This document shows positions 1 to 11,571 of a DNA stretch of 64,000 bases, piece by piece. The stretch spans positions 9,734,001-9,798,000 of the forward strand of contig NC_068974.1 of NCBI RefSeq assembly GCF_016808095.1. Reading direction: 5' to 3'. The DNA is from Vigna angularis. Taxonomy: Eukaryota; Streptophyta; Magnoliopsida; Fabales; Fabaceae. The notes under the pieces were generated by a model. It made no database searches. It saw nothing but the letters and a program-made list of their open reading frames with translations, and was not told the DNA's origin. The position numbers and the translations under genes were made by a program. How positions within the stretch are numbered: the stretch's first letter is position 1; each line of letters begins with the position of its first letter.

Positions 1-1118
1 AAAACACAAGGAAAAAGAAAACAAATTATAACTCAAAGAAAATACACACAAATTTAGCTCTTCCTCCCAAGTGTTTCTCTCTTTTCTTCTGTCTCCACAC
101 AAGACTTTCAAGCTCCCACTAGGTCTCCACCACCTAGGATGTTATCTTAAGATATCACCTCACCATATAAAGAGAACCCACACCACAAGATAACACCAAA
201 AGCGAAAGTAGAGTCCAAGAAAAAAAAAACTTCCAAAAGGGGTTTGTATATGACAAAACTAAGAAAACCAAAAAAGACAAGCAAGAAATTAAATAGTAAG
301 AAAAGAAGTTTCAACACACAAAAGATATTACCTGAAGAAAGACATTAAAATATATGCACAAAACAAAAAATTACTAGAATAGAGTGGTGTTTCTTGTCTT
401 TAGCAAGCTATAAGCAAAGCCACTCTTTTAACATCATTGGCCAATACTTAAGTTGTTGGACAGAGCCACAAAATGCCCAAAAACAGTGATCAAAATACAA
501 CTGCACGAAATTTCCAAACAACTAGTGGTAGTGGTCAAATGCACATGCCTTTGACTTTTGGTACTTTTGCTAGGCTCTTTTAGTACTTCTTTTGTAGCCC
601 TTTGCTTGTAAGTTTTTACCTTTTCTTTTTTCACTTCTTTTAAGTGTAAAACAAGACCACAACACACCTAAAACAAATTTTATATGTTGAAATATAGGCT
701 CAAAAGACCAAGAAACACAAATTAGAAGAAAACTTACTAGAATTAAAAGTAGAGTAGGAAACTCAAAACGACATAAGGAATTTTTTTTTAATGAATTTTC
801 CAATGATCTAATTATAAATATGAACTTAAAATTGAAAAAATAAGGCACTTAAATGCTTGAATATAGTGTAGTTTTGAAATCCAAGTTGCACATCCTTTTG
901 TGATTTTTGCAAGCTTAAACTAGGAAAAAATAAATAAAAGGACTATACATGACTCTAGACAACATAGATAGATTTGAAAAGCAAAATTACTCAAAATATA
1001 TAGTATGACCGAACCAAAAGATGAACAAAGACTCAACAAAGTTAAAAAGCATACAAACAGTAGCCAAAATTACCAAAACAAAACCTGGAAAACGTGGATG
1101 ACAACATTTTGACAACTA
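1..1118. other. AT-rich intergenic DNA, no gene seen
   Basis: Only short unsupported open frames occur here, on the minus strand around 434-848. I see no protein motif, LTR end, inverted repeat or RNA gene. The stretch ends at the GGC target-site duplication of the first CACTA element. Confidence 0.6.
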
Positions 1119-1121
1119 GGC

Positions 1122-2030
1122 CACTAGTACAAAAATAGCGTATAACGTCACGCGTTCAACGTCCAACCATTGAATAACCAATGTTAAAAATGAGTGGTGA
1201 CATTTTTGTAAATAAATGCAATTATTAAACGTTGTTTAAAATTTTAATTCGATGTAAAATGATATAAAACTTCGAATGACTTTTAAATTCAACGTCAAAA
1301 GGTTAGTGAATTCAATAAAATTTGAGAGGGAGATTGAAAATTCATTCACTTTATCTTAGCGTGCGATACCCTTTTCTCTTCTCAAACTTTTCTCGAACGA
1401 AGTTTGACGAGCATCACATGTAATCTTTATTTCATTTGATAAAAATGCATGTTAATTAATTACTTTATGTATGATTTTTGTTTGTTATAACCCATTATTT
1501 TCGTGCTCTTGTCCTTCATAGGCGCATTCTGCTTTCTCTCTCACTGTGACGAAACTTTATTTCGACAAACCCACCTTTTGAAGGTTAGTTTTCATTTTCG
1601 TTTTGAAGAACTTATTTGTTGAACTTGTTTGTTGTTTTTTTTTTGTTGAATTTGTTTGTTGTTGTTGTTTGATTGAACTTGTTTGTTGTTGGTTATTATT
1701 GTTTGCTGTTGATACTACAATACACGTTCATAGTTCATGCTTTATAAAATACCAAAAATTGAAAATTGTTGTTTTTTTTATTTTTCAGGTCTAGTAGAGT
1801 TGTAAAAAAGATCACAATTAATTAAAAAAAACAAAAAAAATTGATTAACGTCAAATATTGACAAAATTCGACGTTAAGTTAACGTCGTATATTAACAAAT
1901 TTCGACGTTAATTTAATGTTGAATTTTTTAAATTCGATGTAAATTTAACGTCTCTTGATATGATGTCGTTTGCGAATTTGCCGTTAAAAACCCAAAATAT
2001 TCGACATTGTACGCGATTTTTGTACTAGTT
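1122..2030 (+). mobile_element. Non-autonomous CACTA (En/Spm-type) element 1
   Basis: The left end reads CACTAGTACAAAAAT and the right end is its inverted copy ATTTTTGTACTAGTT, with one mismatch at the last base. A 3-bp target duplication GGC lies at 1119-1121 and 2031-2033. CACTA termini plus a 3-bp duplication define the superfamily. The 909-bp body has no transposase frame, so it would depend on a transposase made elsewhere. The subterminal regions are crowded with AACGTC/GACGTT motifs, the kind of short repeated site that CACTA subterminal-binding proteins use; that role is inferred. The middle has a TTG/GTT-rich low-complexity tract at about 1603-1700. The body is homologous to the reverse complement of the element at 2130-3204. 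Confidence 0.9.
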
Positions 2031-2129
2031 GGCCCTTTGTTGACTGATTTGCCTACAAATTTCTCCACAGAACTCCAAATGAGATGATTATTTTTTTTAT
2101 TAGAAACTAGGCTCAAAAGTATTTAATTT

Positions 2130-3204
2130 CATTAGTACAAAAACACCGTATAACGTTAGTGTTTTTCGGTCTTTCACGTCGAATTCGAGCCCGACGTCAT
2201 ATCGGGAGACGTTAAATTGACATTGAATTTAAAAAATTCGACATTAATTTACATTAATTGACGTCAGACATAGAACAATCCAACGTTCCCAGTAAAACAA
2301 ATTAACGTTGAATTTTGTCAATATACAACGTTAATCCATTTTTTTTGTTCTTTTAGTTTATTGTGATCCTTTTTTACAACTCTACGAGACCTGAAAAACA
2401 GAAAAAGAACACATTTTAGTTTTTGGTATTTTATAAAGCATGAACTATAAATGTGTAGTGTAGTATCAACAACAAACAACAATAACAAACAACAAACAAG
2501 TTCAATCAAACAACAACAACAAACAAGTTCAACCACACAACAACAACAAACAAGTTCAACAAAAAAAAACGTTCAACAAATAAGTTCTTCAAAACAAAAA
2601 CGAAAACCAACCTTTAAAAGGTGGGTTCATTGGAATAAAGTGTTTCCACCAGTGAGAGAGGAAGTAGAATGCGCTATGAAGGACAAGAACACAAAAATAA
2701 TCGGTCAAAATAAACAAAAGTCATTCCTAAAGTAGTTAATTAACACGCATTTGTATCAAATGAAAGAAAAATTACATGTGATGATCGTCAAACTTCATTA
2801 CAGAAAAGTTTGAGCGGATAAGAGAAGAGGGTCTCGCACGCTAAGATAAAATGAATGAATTTTCAATCTACCACTCAAAATTTTATTGAATTCACTAACC
2901 TTTTGACGTCTAACGCTGAAGCATTCAACATTTTATATCCTTTTGACGTCTAATTCTAAGGCATTTGACGTCATACATAAATACATTTTCACCTTCGCGC
3001 CAAGCATTTTCGCAAAATTTACCCAATAGGACGTCGGGCTGCTCAATATTCGACATCTCATAACAAATTGACGTTGAATTACAATTCTAAACGACGTCTA
3101 ATAATTGCATTTATTTACAAAAATGTCATCGGTCATTTTTATCGTTGGCTATTCAGTGGTTGGACATTAAACGCGTGACATTATATGTTGTTTTTGCACT
3201 AGTG
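2130..3204 (-). mobile_element. Non-autonomous CACTA element 2, inverted relative to element 1
   Basis: The ends are CATTAGTACAAAAAC at the left and GTTTTTGCACTAGTG at the right, bounded by the 3-bp duplication TTT at 2127-2129 and 3205-3207. The interior matches element 1 in reverse complement: the segment of element 1 near 1340-1460 is found inverted near 2740-2900, and the CAA-rich tract at 2466-2580 is the inverse of the TTG-rich tract of element 1. AACGTC/GACGTT motifs again crowd the subterminal regions. The open frame over 2451-2735 is only the translation of the Q/N/S-rich low-complexity tract and I do not treat it as a gene. Confidence 0.9.
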
Positions 3205-3207
3205 TTT

Positions 3208-4452
3208 GACTATAAACACATATTTTTTGGACCCCTAGACTAGATGTAATTTCATTTTGAAAATCGTAAACGTTTAGTGCAAGGTAAGGAAGGTTGATTT
3301 GGACCATTTGAAGATAGCAACAACAAGATAATGTTAGGAAAAAATAAGGGGAAACAAAAATAACCTAAGATTCGATTACCAAATGATAGACTCCTCCTCA
3401 AACTAAGTTGGGCTAAAGCATGAAGATGAGACCATGAAGGTGAGGTTGTTGCGAAAGCAAGGGGTGCATGGAAATGATGCTCTTGTTTTATGAGTGTTTA
3501 TGGCGGGATGAAGGTGCTTGATGATTGGTTCTCTTGAGAGGTTTGGCTGCCTCTAGAGAAGGGTGACTAAAGGAGACCACATTGAATGTTTTAGCCTTGA
3601 CTTGAGTTAAGATATGGTTACACAAATATTTCTTTAGCATAACATTATAATTCTCAAAGCAGATTTATAAGGGGGGAGACACCTATATTTATAGATGACA
3701 GTGTCTCCAAAGTATACCAAAACCCTAAAATGCTTTCTTGCATTAAACCCTAAAAATTTTTATCTTGGTGAAGGAGAGTTATACATGTGGTGCTCTAACT
3801 TTTGAAAAAACCCTCCACTCCTAGAGTGTCATGTGGAAAGCCACTTTAGCAAAAGTTTTTCACTAGGAAAATAACACACGACTGCTACCTTTGTAAGAAA
3901 ACTCTCCACTAAGAGCTTGTCACGTGACCACCATGTCTCATGTGGGACACCCTCCACCATGTTAGGGTTACAAAACTCATCACCTAAGATTAACTTAAGC
4001 TAGGTGCAAATATTGCCCTACAACTTAAGCAAGATGGTTCAAAAACCCTAGACTACTTGGCCTTTAATAGAAGGGCAAAAAAGAAATCTTACATTACTTG
4101 AACCTTAATACAAGGTCTAAATACTTCTAATCTACTAGAGGTGTTTCATGATGTCATAAGAGAAAGACCTTTGTTTCACATTGCATAATTGACTCTAAGT
4201 CTTCTTGAATAGTCTTGAGCCATGACTAGGGGTATGCCATCAATGTGTTAGAGATGGTAGAGTTGGAATGAGTGTCCTGGCTTAAAAAGAAGATGAAGAT
4301 GAAGTGGAAAATAAAAAATACTTTTAAATTAAATAATTTATCGTGTGTTTCAAAAAAATGCTGACGTGGATTGCTGTTTGTCACATCAAAGAAAACACTA
4401 ACGTCATTAGTGAATGAGGACCAATTTCATGAATTTTGATAGGATATGGACA
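3208..4452. other. Unassigned AT-rich DNA
   Basis: No coding region, terminal repeat or RNA gene could be supported. The text looks like old decayed repeat sequence, but I found no end that would assign it to a family. Confidence 0.4.
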
Positions 4453-4501
4453 TGTAACATCCCATTTTAATAGTATAAAACTACTAAAATAAAATGTTAC
4501 A
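4453..4501 (+). repeat. Short imperfect palindrome, possible LTR start
   Basis: The segment opens with TGTAACAT and closes with ATGTTACA; ATTTTA and TAAAAT also pair inside it, so it can fold into a hairpin with a small loop. TGTAACATCCC is a common start of plant Ty3/gypsy LTRs (recalled), so this may be the left edge of an LTR running rightward. I could not find the matching right edge. Confidence 0.45.
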
Positions 4502-4503
4502 TA

Positions 4504-5153
4504 GATGATAATTTACAAGGAACTTAAGAGTTCTAGAGAAGGAGATTCTACACTTGAAAACAAACCTATCTATGTTGTTTCTTCATCCTCTTCCTCGCGT
4601 TGAAACAACTAGAAGATGCTCATTCTCTAAGCTCACACCAATTAAGGTGAACATTGCAAAATAGAAAAACAAACATAAACAGACAAAGACAAAAGCAATG
4701 GTAAGCTAGTGATACAAAAATATTAACCATATACACAAGCATTTCACCATTTAATCAAGTTTAACATAACACAATCCAAATATCTTAATATGCAAAGACC
4801 TAGACTGAACCATCCAGATTTAGTATGAATACTGAGCTATGACGGGTTGTGCACTTGTGGTAGCCTCTACTGCTTTGCAAAGTCATTGCCAATGGGTTTC
4901 ACCCTACCACACTCACAAGGTTAGTCTATTACACGCCTTAGACCATATTGGAAGCGCCTAAGACTAAGACCTCTACTACTCTCACACATGTGTCAATCCT
5001 CTCTACTTGAGAATGAATGACCATTAGAGTGTTAGAATAACCTCCAAGACTGAGTTACCTTCATTCATACTAACAATGTTTGAAACCAATACCAATAAGT
5101 TCCACCTTGGAACTCATTTCCATACCTTTTCCACTTAACAAACAAGAACATAC

Positions 5154-5197
<44 letters not shown>

Positions 5198-6599
5198 TCA
5201 TAAAACTCATACTAAACTATCGCACAATCATCAAAGAAACCAAAACAGTGCATCAGAAAAACACAGGACAGGCCAAAGTTGAAAACTCAAAAACTAACTA
5301 AGGGGCCCTCAGGGGGAGCTCAAGCCCAAAACTTGCGCAAAAAGGGAGCTCAGGGGGCGCTCAAGGGGTGCTCGAGCCCCATGACAACAAATTTCACCCT
5401 CCAAAACTATCCTTTGATGCACTTGAGCTTTGTTCTAATGATCAAATGGGTTTCTTACACCTTATAATAAATGGAAAATCATATTTAGAATTAAAGCAAT
5501 GTACTCCTTTGATCATTAGACTCGAAACTATGTACACTCAACCATTTGACAACTCGAAAAGACTTAAACTAAAAACAACACCTTCTAACTCAAATTTGTG
5601 TAAACTAAGAGTCCTAACAAGTCATAAATGACTCTATGACAAACCCCAAATCATCCTTTGTGTCCCAGACCTTCTAATTTGAAATCTCACTATTCCAAAC
5701 CCTTAAAACTAACTCCAAACCAAGCTAAACTTTAATCATCAACTACTAAACACTCATGCCTCATATTTATACCTTTCTCAAGGTTCAAAACAGTTTTAAA
5801 TTACTCAAAGACAGACACCAAACTCAATTACATATCATACTGACTTCCTTTAGATTTTTACCTACCAAAACCTCTAAATACATTTGAAACAACAATATAA
5901 ACACACTATAATGACTATCATTTCATTTTACACCACATAGTAGCTAACTCTTATGGTAAATAAGTTACTAAAGACCTAAATAGTTGTCATACTCTATAAA
6001 TTCTCACTTTAGACCAAGACTTCAATAATTCACCTCTCAAACCTCCATTTTTGACCTAAAACCTAATGTGTTTGATGACCCTCTACTCTTTACCCTTGTA
6101 ACCAACTCCAAACAATATTACAATTTTATTTCACACAAACATTATAGAAGAAACATCAAATCACATCATACTAAGCATTCAAGCATCGTAATATCAAAAG
6201 TCATCATCTAAACACAAAAAGTATTAAAACAATTATTACAATTCCATATAAATCATTTCTATAATTCATGCAGATACTAAAATTTACACAACATACATAA
6301 TCTAAAGAAATGTCTAGCTTCCCTACCTTATACAAAAACTAAGGAGCTCTATAAACATCAAACACTTGCTTAGAGCACAAGGAACTCTAGAAACACTTGC
6401 TCTTTACTAGAAATTGATCGAATAGAAGTGGAGATTACTCCATCATGATCTCCTAAGAACTTATTGATCGTGAAATAGATGATCGAAGAGTTAAAATCTT
6501 TAGAGAGAAGCGAGATAAAGTTAAAAGAAAGAGTTGTAGAGAGATGATCAGTGTTTTAAGTAATGAGACGAGTTTAAGAAATTATATTTATTTTGTTGC
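4504..6599. other. Non-coding repeat-derived DNA, possible old LTR
   Basis: There is no supported gene. The stretch contains a TA microsatellite at 5157-5195 and a GC-rich island at about 5296-5384 with GAGCTC and GCGCTC words, unusual in this AT-rich setting and similar in character to the GC-rich modules inside the LTRs further right. It may be the body of the LTR that starts at 4453. Confidence 0.35.
5157..5195. repeat. (TA)n microsatellite
   Basis: About 39 bases of uninterrupted TA dinucleotides. Confidence 0.95.
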
Positions 6600-6604
6600 A
6601 TAAT

Positions 6605-8014
6605 TGTCGCAACCGGGATCGCAACGGAACGACGAGCCGAAAACAAATGGGTTTAAGAAAAGATTTTGGGAGTCGCCACCATAATTTATTATGGAAAAAC
6701 TATGGAAAACTATAAAAGAAAAGTGTGGTCTACGAAAACTAGATTTTAGGTTTGGGAATCGGTTACGCATAAGGAAGGTAATAGCACCTTACCGCGCTTG
6801 CCCAAAAGCAATATCTTTAATTAAATGTATAAAGTTGACGTGGTTTCACAAAATGTTTAATTTTCCCTAAAAAAATAATATAAAGAAACTATTAAGAAAC
6901 AAAAAATATTTTTTGTTTTATGAACCCGACAAGGATTGATCTTACTCCTACGTATATCTATTTATGATGGACAATCAGGGATCACGTAGTTCTTTATCTA
7001 AAAAAAGGTTTGTGAGTTTGTTTGAAAATTATTATGGATTATTTTGGATTTTTGAAAAGTGAACTCGATTAGGATTGACATCGTTTGTTTTTTTATTTTG
7101 AAGAAATTCTTTTATTTTGAAAATTGTGGGAAAAAAAGGAATGAAACCGACCATCTGCTGACGAGTACGTATATAATTTATTTTATGATTTATTATTCTT
7201 TTTTTATAGGAAAATACGTGATAAGAAATATTTATTTATTTATTTTGAAGTTGTTTATTTATTATTTATTTTTAAATAAAATAAATAAATATCACGTGAT
7301 GCAGGAGATATAACCAATACCAAAAGAAACAAGAGAAAGTATTTTTTTTTATGAAAAATATTATTGGTGTGTAGTAAAAAAATAATACCTTTAGAAAGAC
7401 CTCCAACGAAAAGAGAAAAAGAAGGGTACAGAGATAACATACCTTTTCAGCTTTCAATACTCCCCTAGTTCTTCCTTGATAGTTTTTGTTGGCAGAGTCC
7501 CTTTAGCGTGAGAACTTACTTTTCTCTATACTCTCTTGTACTATTTTTATCTCTATTATTTCAGAGTGTCTCTCCCCATCTTTTTTTTTCATGTCAGTGT
7601 GCGTATTTATATACACACATTGTAATATGATTGTAATCTTGCCCTTAATTGTGAATTAATTGACAATGAAAAAAATATGGAAAGAAAATGTCTTGGTTCC
7701 AAGAAAAATAAATCAAATAATATTCAAGACATTGATTATAATTATTGTCAGAAAATTTGTCCATTTTTAAAATCATTTTTTCCTCTTTAAAAGCAACTGA
7801 CGTAGTAATTTATATTAATATACTATTTTAATTACTGCTTATAATTATTGACATAATATTGATTCAAATTATTATCATATTAAACTAATATTTCAAAAAT
7901 AGTGTGTCGTGTATTAAAGTTATTATTTTATCCTTTTTACCCACCACTAATTATTATCCTTTTATTCTTTATTTTTTATTTATTTGCTTACCGAGACGAA
8001 ATTGGGTGTTGACA
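6605..8014 (+). mobile_element. Solo LTR, probably Tat/Ogre-type Ty3/gypsy
   Basis: The segment starts TGTCGCAACC and ends GGGTGTTGACA, has TG...CA ends, and is bounded by a perfect 5-bp target duplication ATAAT at 6600-6604 and 8015-8019. No internal region remains, so it is the product of LTR-LTR recombination. The 1410-bp length, the phrase GGAGTCGCCACC near 6668 and the closing GGGTGTTGACA resemble Tat/Ogre LTRs as I remember them; that lineage call is from memory. A TATA-like stretch followed by a T-rich tract lies near 7580-7620. Small open frames on both strands inside it are not supported as genes. Confidence 0.85.
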
Positions 8015-8019
8015 ATAAT

Positions 8020-8315
8020 TTTAAATTTTAAAACATTTAATCTTATTATTTTAAAACATCTATCAACTCTAAGCTCTATTTTCTAAGTTCTTACAAGATC
8101 TAACTAGACAAAACTGTGAATGAGAAACTAAAATCAAAATGGCTTAATAGTTTGGAGACCAAAAATATAATTAACCCTTTATTTTTTAATATTATTTTAA
8201 AAAGGTTAACATATATACTTAAATTTATGTATATGTCAAGTATTAATTAAATCTAATATTAATAGTAATTTTATTAAAATGAAAAATATAAAAATATTTA
8301 GTTAAATATCATTCA
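8020..8315. other. AT-rich spacer
   Basis: Very AT-rich, with no recognisable feature, between the solo LTR duplication and the target site of the first Mutator-like element. Confidence 0.5.
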
Positions 8316-8324
8316 AATTATTAT

Positions 8325-9804
8325 GGTTTAATGTCTCGGTAAGTCCCTATTTTAGTCCAAAATCTCAAATAAGTCCCTCTTATTTCGGTGTCTCAATTGA
8401 GTCATTTTTTTTTGTAAAATTGAAGCAATTAGAGGTCTGTCGTCAAATTGGACAAATGGCCTTTTAAGTTTGGGTTACGTGGCATTAAAAGTGTATTCAT
8501 TAATCTCACGTGGCATTAAAAACGAGTTTTGTTTTAAAAATTTGGATTGCATAGATGTTATCATATTTAGGGAAGGGCAAAGTGGGGAAAATGTAAAAAT
8601 TTAAGTGCATCCCCCTACAATTCAGAAATGCAAATGAGATTGGGGAAAAAAATTAGGGCTTTGTATTATTAGGGTTCGTGTTCGTTTGAAATTGGTTTTA
8701 TCCAAATGAAGTGTATGATTTCTACCCACTTTGCATCTCTTTTTTGGAAACGCATGCATAGAGAAAGTAGGTGATGAGGATGATTGGGTCGAGAGCGTGA
8801 AGTGGAACTTTGGAGGAACCAAGAGTTATAAACACATGCCAAGGCATCTCAAGACAGAGGAATAAACCATGATGCAAAATCAAAGGTTCCACCACCTTAG
8901 TAAAGACAAACCCAACATTTAAAATGTTTGAGCTTCCTTCCTTTGAATCATTTATGAATGAAAGTGACCCGACCAATCTCTCTAAACTAATCCATCCCTC
9001 TACAAAATCTTCCACCCACACTTCACTTACACTTTTAAGGTTTTAAGTAAACTGCTATCACAACCAAATGCTAAGAAAGATCCACATCGTATCCTGTCGT
9101 GTAACATCTATCTTCCCCTTTATTTATTTATTATACTTTAACGATTATCATCAAACTAAAGTTTTCATCTTTCAACCAAACATTACAATGAGGAACATAA
9201 TCGTAAAGAGCAGGGAGAGAAGACTGGTCAAGATATGCTTCATTCCATTTCCACTCACAATACTCTTTTAACTTTGTTTCCCATAAAAGGCTTGCCAATT
9301 CAACCATCACAATCGAAGGCCTCGCCATAACCTTCAACCACGAAGACCCTCCATCATTTAGACCCAACAACACCAATTCACGCCTTTTTAGGAAGATAAA
9401 GGGCACCAAAATCCTCAAACTCTTTTCTTCTGACTCGTCCAAGGTCAAAATTTTTGTGGGATCTTTCAAACGCCAGGTACAAATCTGGTCCCGAACCCGT
9501 TCAAGGCTTTCACATTGTGATCATCATTGACTCGGAAATTAGCCTGGTTCTCGGTGACACCACGTGCTTCAGCCTCGCGCTTCCAAGACACAAGGACCTA
9601 CACCTCACGTCGTGCTTCAAATTCTTCCACGAACCCGCACATGCCACGTAACCCAAACTTAAACGGTCGTTTGTCCAATTTGACGGCAGACCTCTAATTG
9701 CTTTAATTTTACAAAAAAAAACAAGACTCAATTGAGACGCCAAAAAAAAGAGGGACCTATTTGAGATTCTGGACTAAAATAGAGACCTACCAAGATATTA
9801 AACC
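8325..9804. mobile_element. Non-autonomous Mutator-like element (MULE) 1
   Basis: Long terminal inverted repeats run from 8325 to about 8486 and, inverted, from about 9641 to 9804. Both begin GGTTTAATRTCT. A perfect 9-bp target duplication AATTATTAT flanks the element at 8316-8324 and 9805-9813, diagnostic of Mutator-type insertion. No MURA transposase frame is visible. The interior is richer in G+C than its surroundings and holds minus-strand open segments that may be captured host sequence. The neighbouring MULE at 9861 and the elements at 51415 and 52432 share the GGYTTAAT terminus. Confidence 0.92.
8622..9469 (-). pseudogene. Possible captured gene fragment inside MULE 1
   Basis: Open segments on the minus strand lie at 9131-9469 (112 codons) and 8722-9021 (99 codons), with the reading apparently shifting to another frame at about 8760-8822. 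Composition is protein-like, with an even amino-acid mix and tryptophan-containing stretches such as GGSSWLKV and EWKWNEAYLDQ, rather than the K/N/F bias of random AT-rich frames. I do not recognise the family with confidence; F-box/kelch proteins came to mind but no diagnostic repeat can be shown. If real, it is a broken host exon carried by the transposon. No start codon context, splice sites or polyadenylation signal can be supported. Confidence 0.25.
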
Positions 9805-9860
9805 AATTATTATTTATTGTACCCGTGAAATTGGATACAAGTAATTATTTAAATATTATA

Positions 9861-10907
9861 GGCTTAATAGCATTGATGGTCCCAATTTTTGTCAGCTTTG
9901 TTCAAAATGACCTCATTTTTTTAAAATGTTCAATGTAGTCCTAAGGGTTGTAATTTGTGTTCAATATAGTCCTTTTTGCAAACTCTATTTAAATCGTTAA
10001 CGACACTTTACCAATCAGTGAATTACATGGTAGTTATTGGCTGACGTGGCTAGGACCAGAATTGACTAAGGATGGTCACGCCAATGAGGTCTTGATGTGG
10101 CAACCCCTTTTTTTCACCAAAAAATTAGGGTTTCAGATTTGCATCTGCAAATTGGGGAAAAGCTTGCTTCACTGCCATCACGCAGGAATAGGGTTTCTCT
10201 TTCACAGTGGATATGGTGAACTTCGTGATAGTTGGTTTGCTTCTAGGTTTTTATCCTATAGGTGAATGAAGAAGGCGCGATGTAGAAGCTTGCGGAGAGC
10301 CGCTGGTGGGATTTGGGTTTGTGTTTCTGCGATTTGCGTTTTGCTCGCGATAGGTTGATGATGATGTTGGTGGCTCTTCACCGTTGCGACGCGAATCGCG
10401 CTTTTTGTTTGAAGTAGATTTTTGGTTCTGTGGGTTTTGATCTTCTGTTTTTCAGGTTGGTGGTGGCTGGTGGAGAACGAAGAAGCTTCATGACGTTGCT
10501 CAAATGCGCGAGGAACTCGCGATTCAGTTTTACGATGCTTGTGGCGGAGCGTTTGGAACAGTGGCGCGACCATCTGGTTAGGGTTTCAAAATGTCTAATG
10601 ATGGAGGTGCGAAGATGGTGGTTGGCCGTGAGGGTGGCGGTGGCAGTTAGGGTTAGGTAGTGGCTAGGGTTTCTATGTAGGGGAAAATTAGGGTTTCTAG
10701 AGGTAAGAGATTATGATGATGTGTCAAGGGTGATGTGTGACTGATTGCACAGCTGGACATTTGGCCGTTAACGATTTAAACAGTGTTTGCAAAAAGAACT
10801 AAATTGAACACAAATTACGACCTTTAGGACTACATTGAACATTTTAAAAAAATGAGGTCATTTTGAACAAAGCTTACAAAAATTGTGACCATGAGTGATA
10901 TTAAGCC
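9861..10907. mobile_element. Non-autonomous Mutator-like element (MULE) 2
   Basis: Inverted repeats of about 145 bp run from 9861 to about 10004 and from about 10763 to 10907; both start GGCTTAATA. The 9-bp duplication AATATTATA lies at 9852-9860 and 10908-10916. There is no transposase. The interior (about 10120-10720) is distinctly more GC-rich than its surroundings and contains words such as TTAGGGTTT and GCGATT, typical of sequence picked up from gene-rich DNA. It lies 57 bp right of MULE 1. The target itself was a short tandem duplication: CAAGTAATTATTTAAATATT occurs on both sides. Confidence 0.92.
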
Positions 10908-10916
10908 AATATTATA

Positions 10917-11069
10917 CAAGTAATTATTTAAATATTATATAACTAAAATCAAAATCTATTATTTTAAATAATTCTTGGTATCCAAGTTTACAAGTTACCA
11001 TAAATAATAACTTGAGTGATATTCAATTAAATATGTTTATATTTTTTGTTTTAATAAAATTACTTGTAA
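10917..11069. other. AT-rich spacer
   Basis: No recognisable feature; AT-rich DNA between MULE 2 and the GC-richer LTR-like segment that begins near 11070. Confidence 0.5.
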
Positions 11070-11544
11070 TGTATAGACCGATTGGTCCACATCACCCGAA
11101 CGGTCAACTACATAGAAAGTCAACTTTGAGAATCCCAAAATAATGTTAGCTGAACGACCATCAACCAATTTGGGAACCGTTCGGTACCTTGCACATCAAA
11201 GATTTCATGATTCGATTAGCAAGGTAAAAACATGCTTACAAGACATTGGGTCGTGATTGGGCCAACCTTAATAAAAAGCCCACTTCAAAACCTATAAACA
11301 CAGAGGTAAGGTAAGGAGGTAGGTGATTGCATTTATTGGAAATTTAAAACTTAACTACGATACCCGATCGATTTAACTGAAAAACTGACTTGCGTGTCGG
11401 AGTGCCTTTAGCAGATAACCACCACTCGAATTTGGACTTTACAGGAGAAGATTCAATAAGACATTGGAAGAATAAAGTTAATATGAACTAACTGAAGTGG
11501 TTTAAAGTTTGAAAGTATAGTTCTCGACCCTACATATAAAAACA
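11070..11544 (+). mobile_element. 5' LTR of a decayed Ty3/gypsy element (left edge approximate)
   Basis: The right edge is set by CA at 11543-11544 followed by TTTTGACGCCCACCGTGGGA, the LTR/primer-site junction typical of several plant Ty3/gypsy elements; the gag follows directly. The left edge is placed at a TG where AT-rich spacer gives way to more GC-rich text. No second LTR is present to confirm it. Confidence 0.5.
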
Positions 11545-11571
11545 TTTTGACGCCCACCGTGGGACCCGAGA

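Noticed and set aside
2451..2735. Gln/Asn/Ser-rich 94-codon protein
   Set aside because: It is a translation of a CAA-rich low-complexity tract inside a CACTA element, and its inverse copy in element 1 is not open in the same way.
4453..5265. A solo LTR running from TGTAACATCCC to ACACA with GGACA flanks
   Set aside because: The left flank reads GGACA and the right GGACA, but the right end has no LTR character and lies in unrelated text; the match could be chance.
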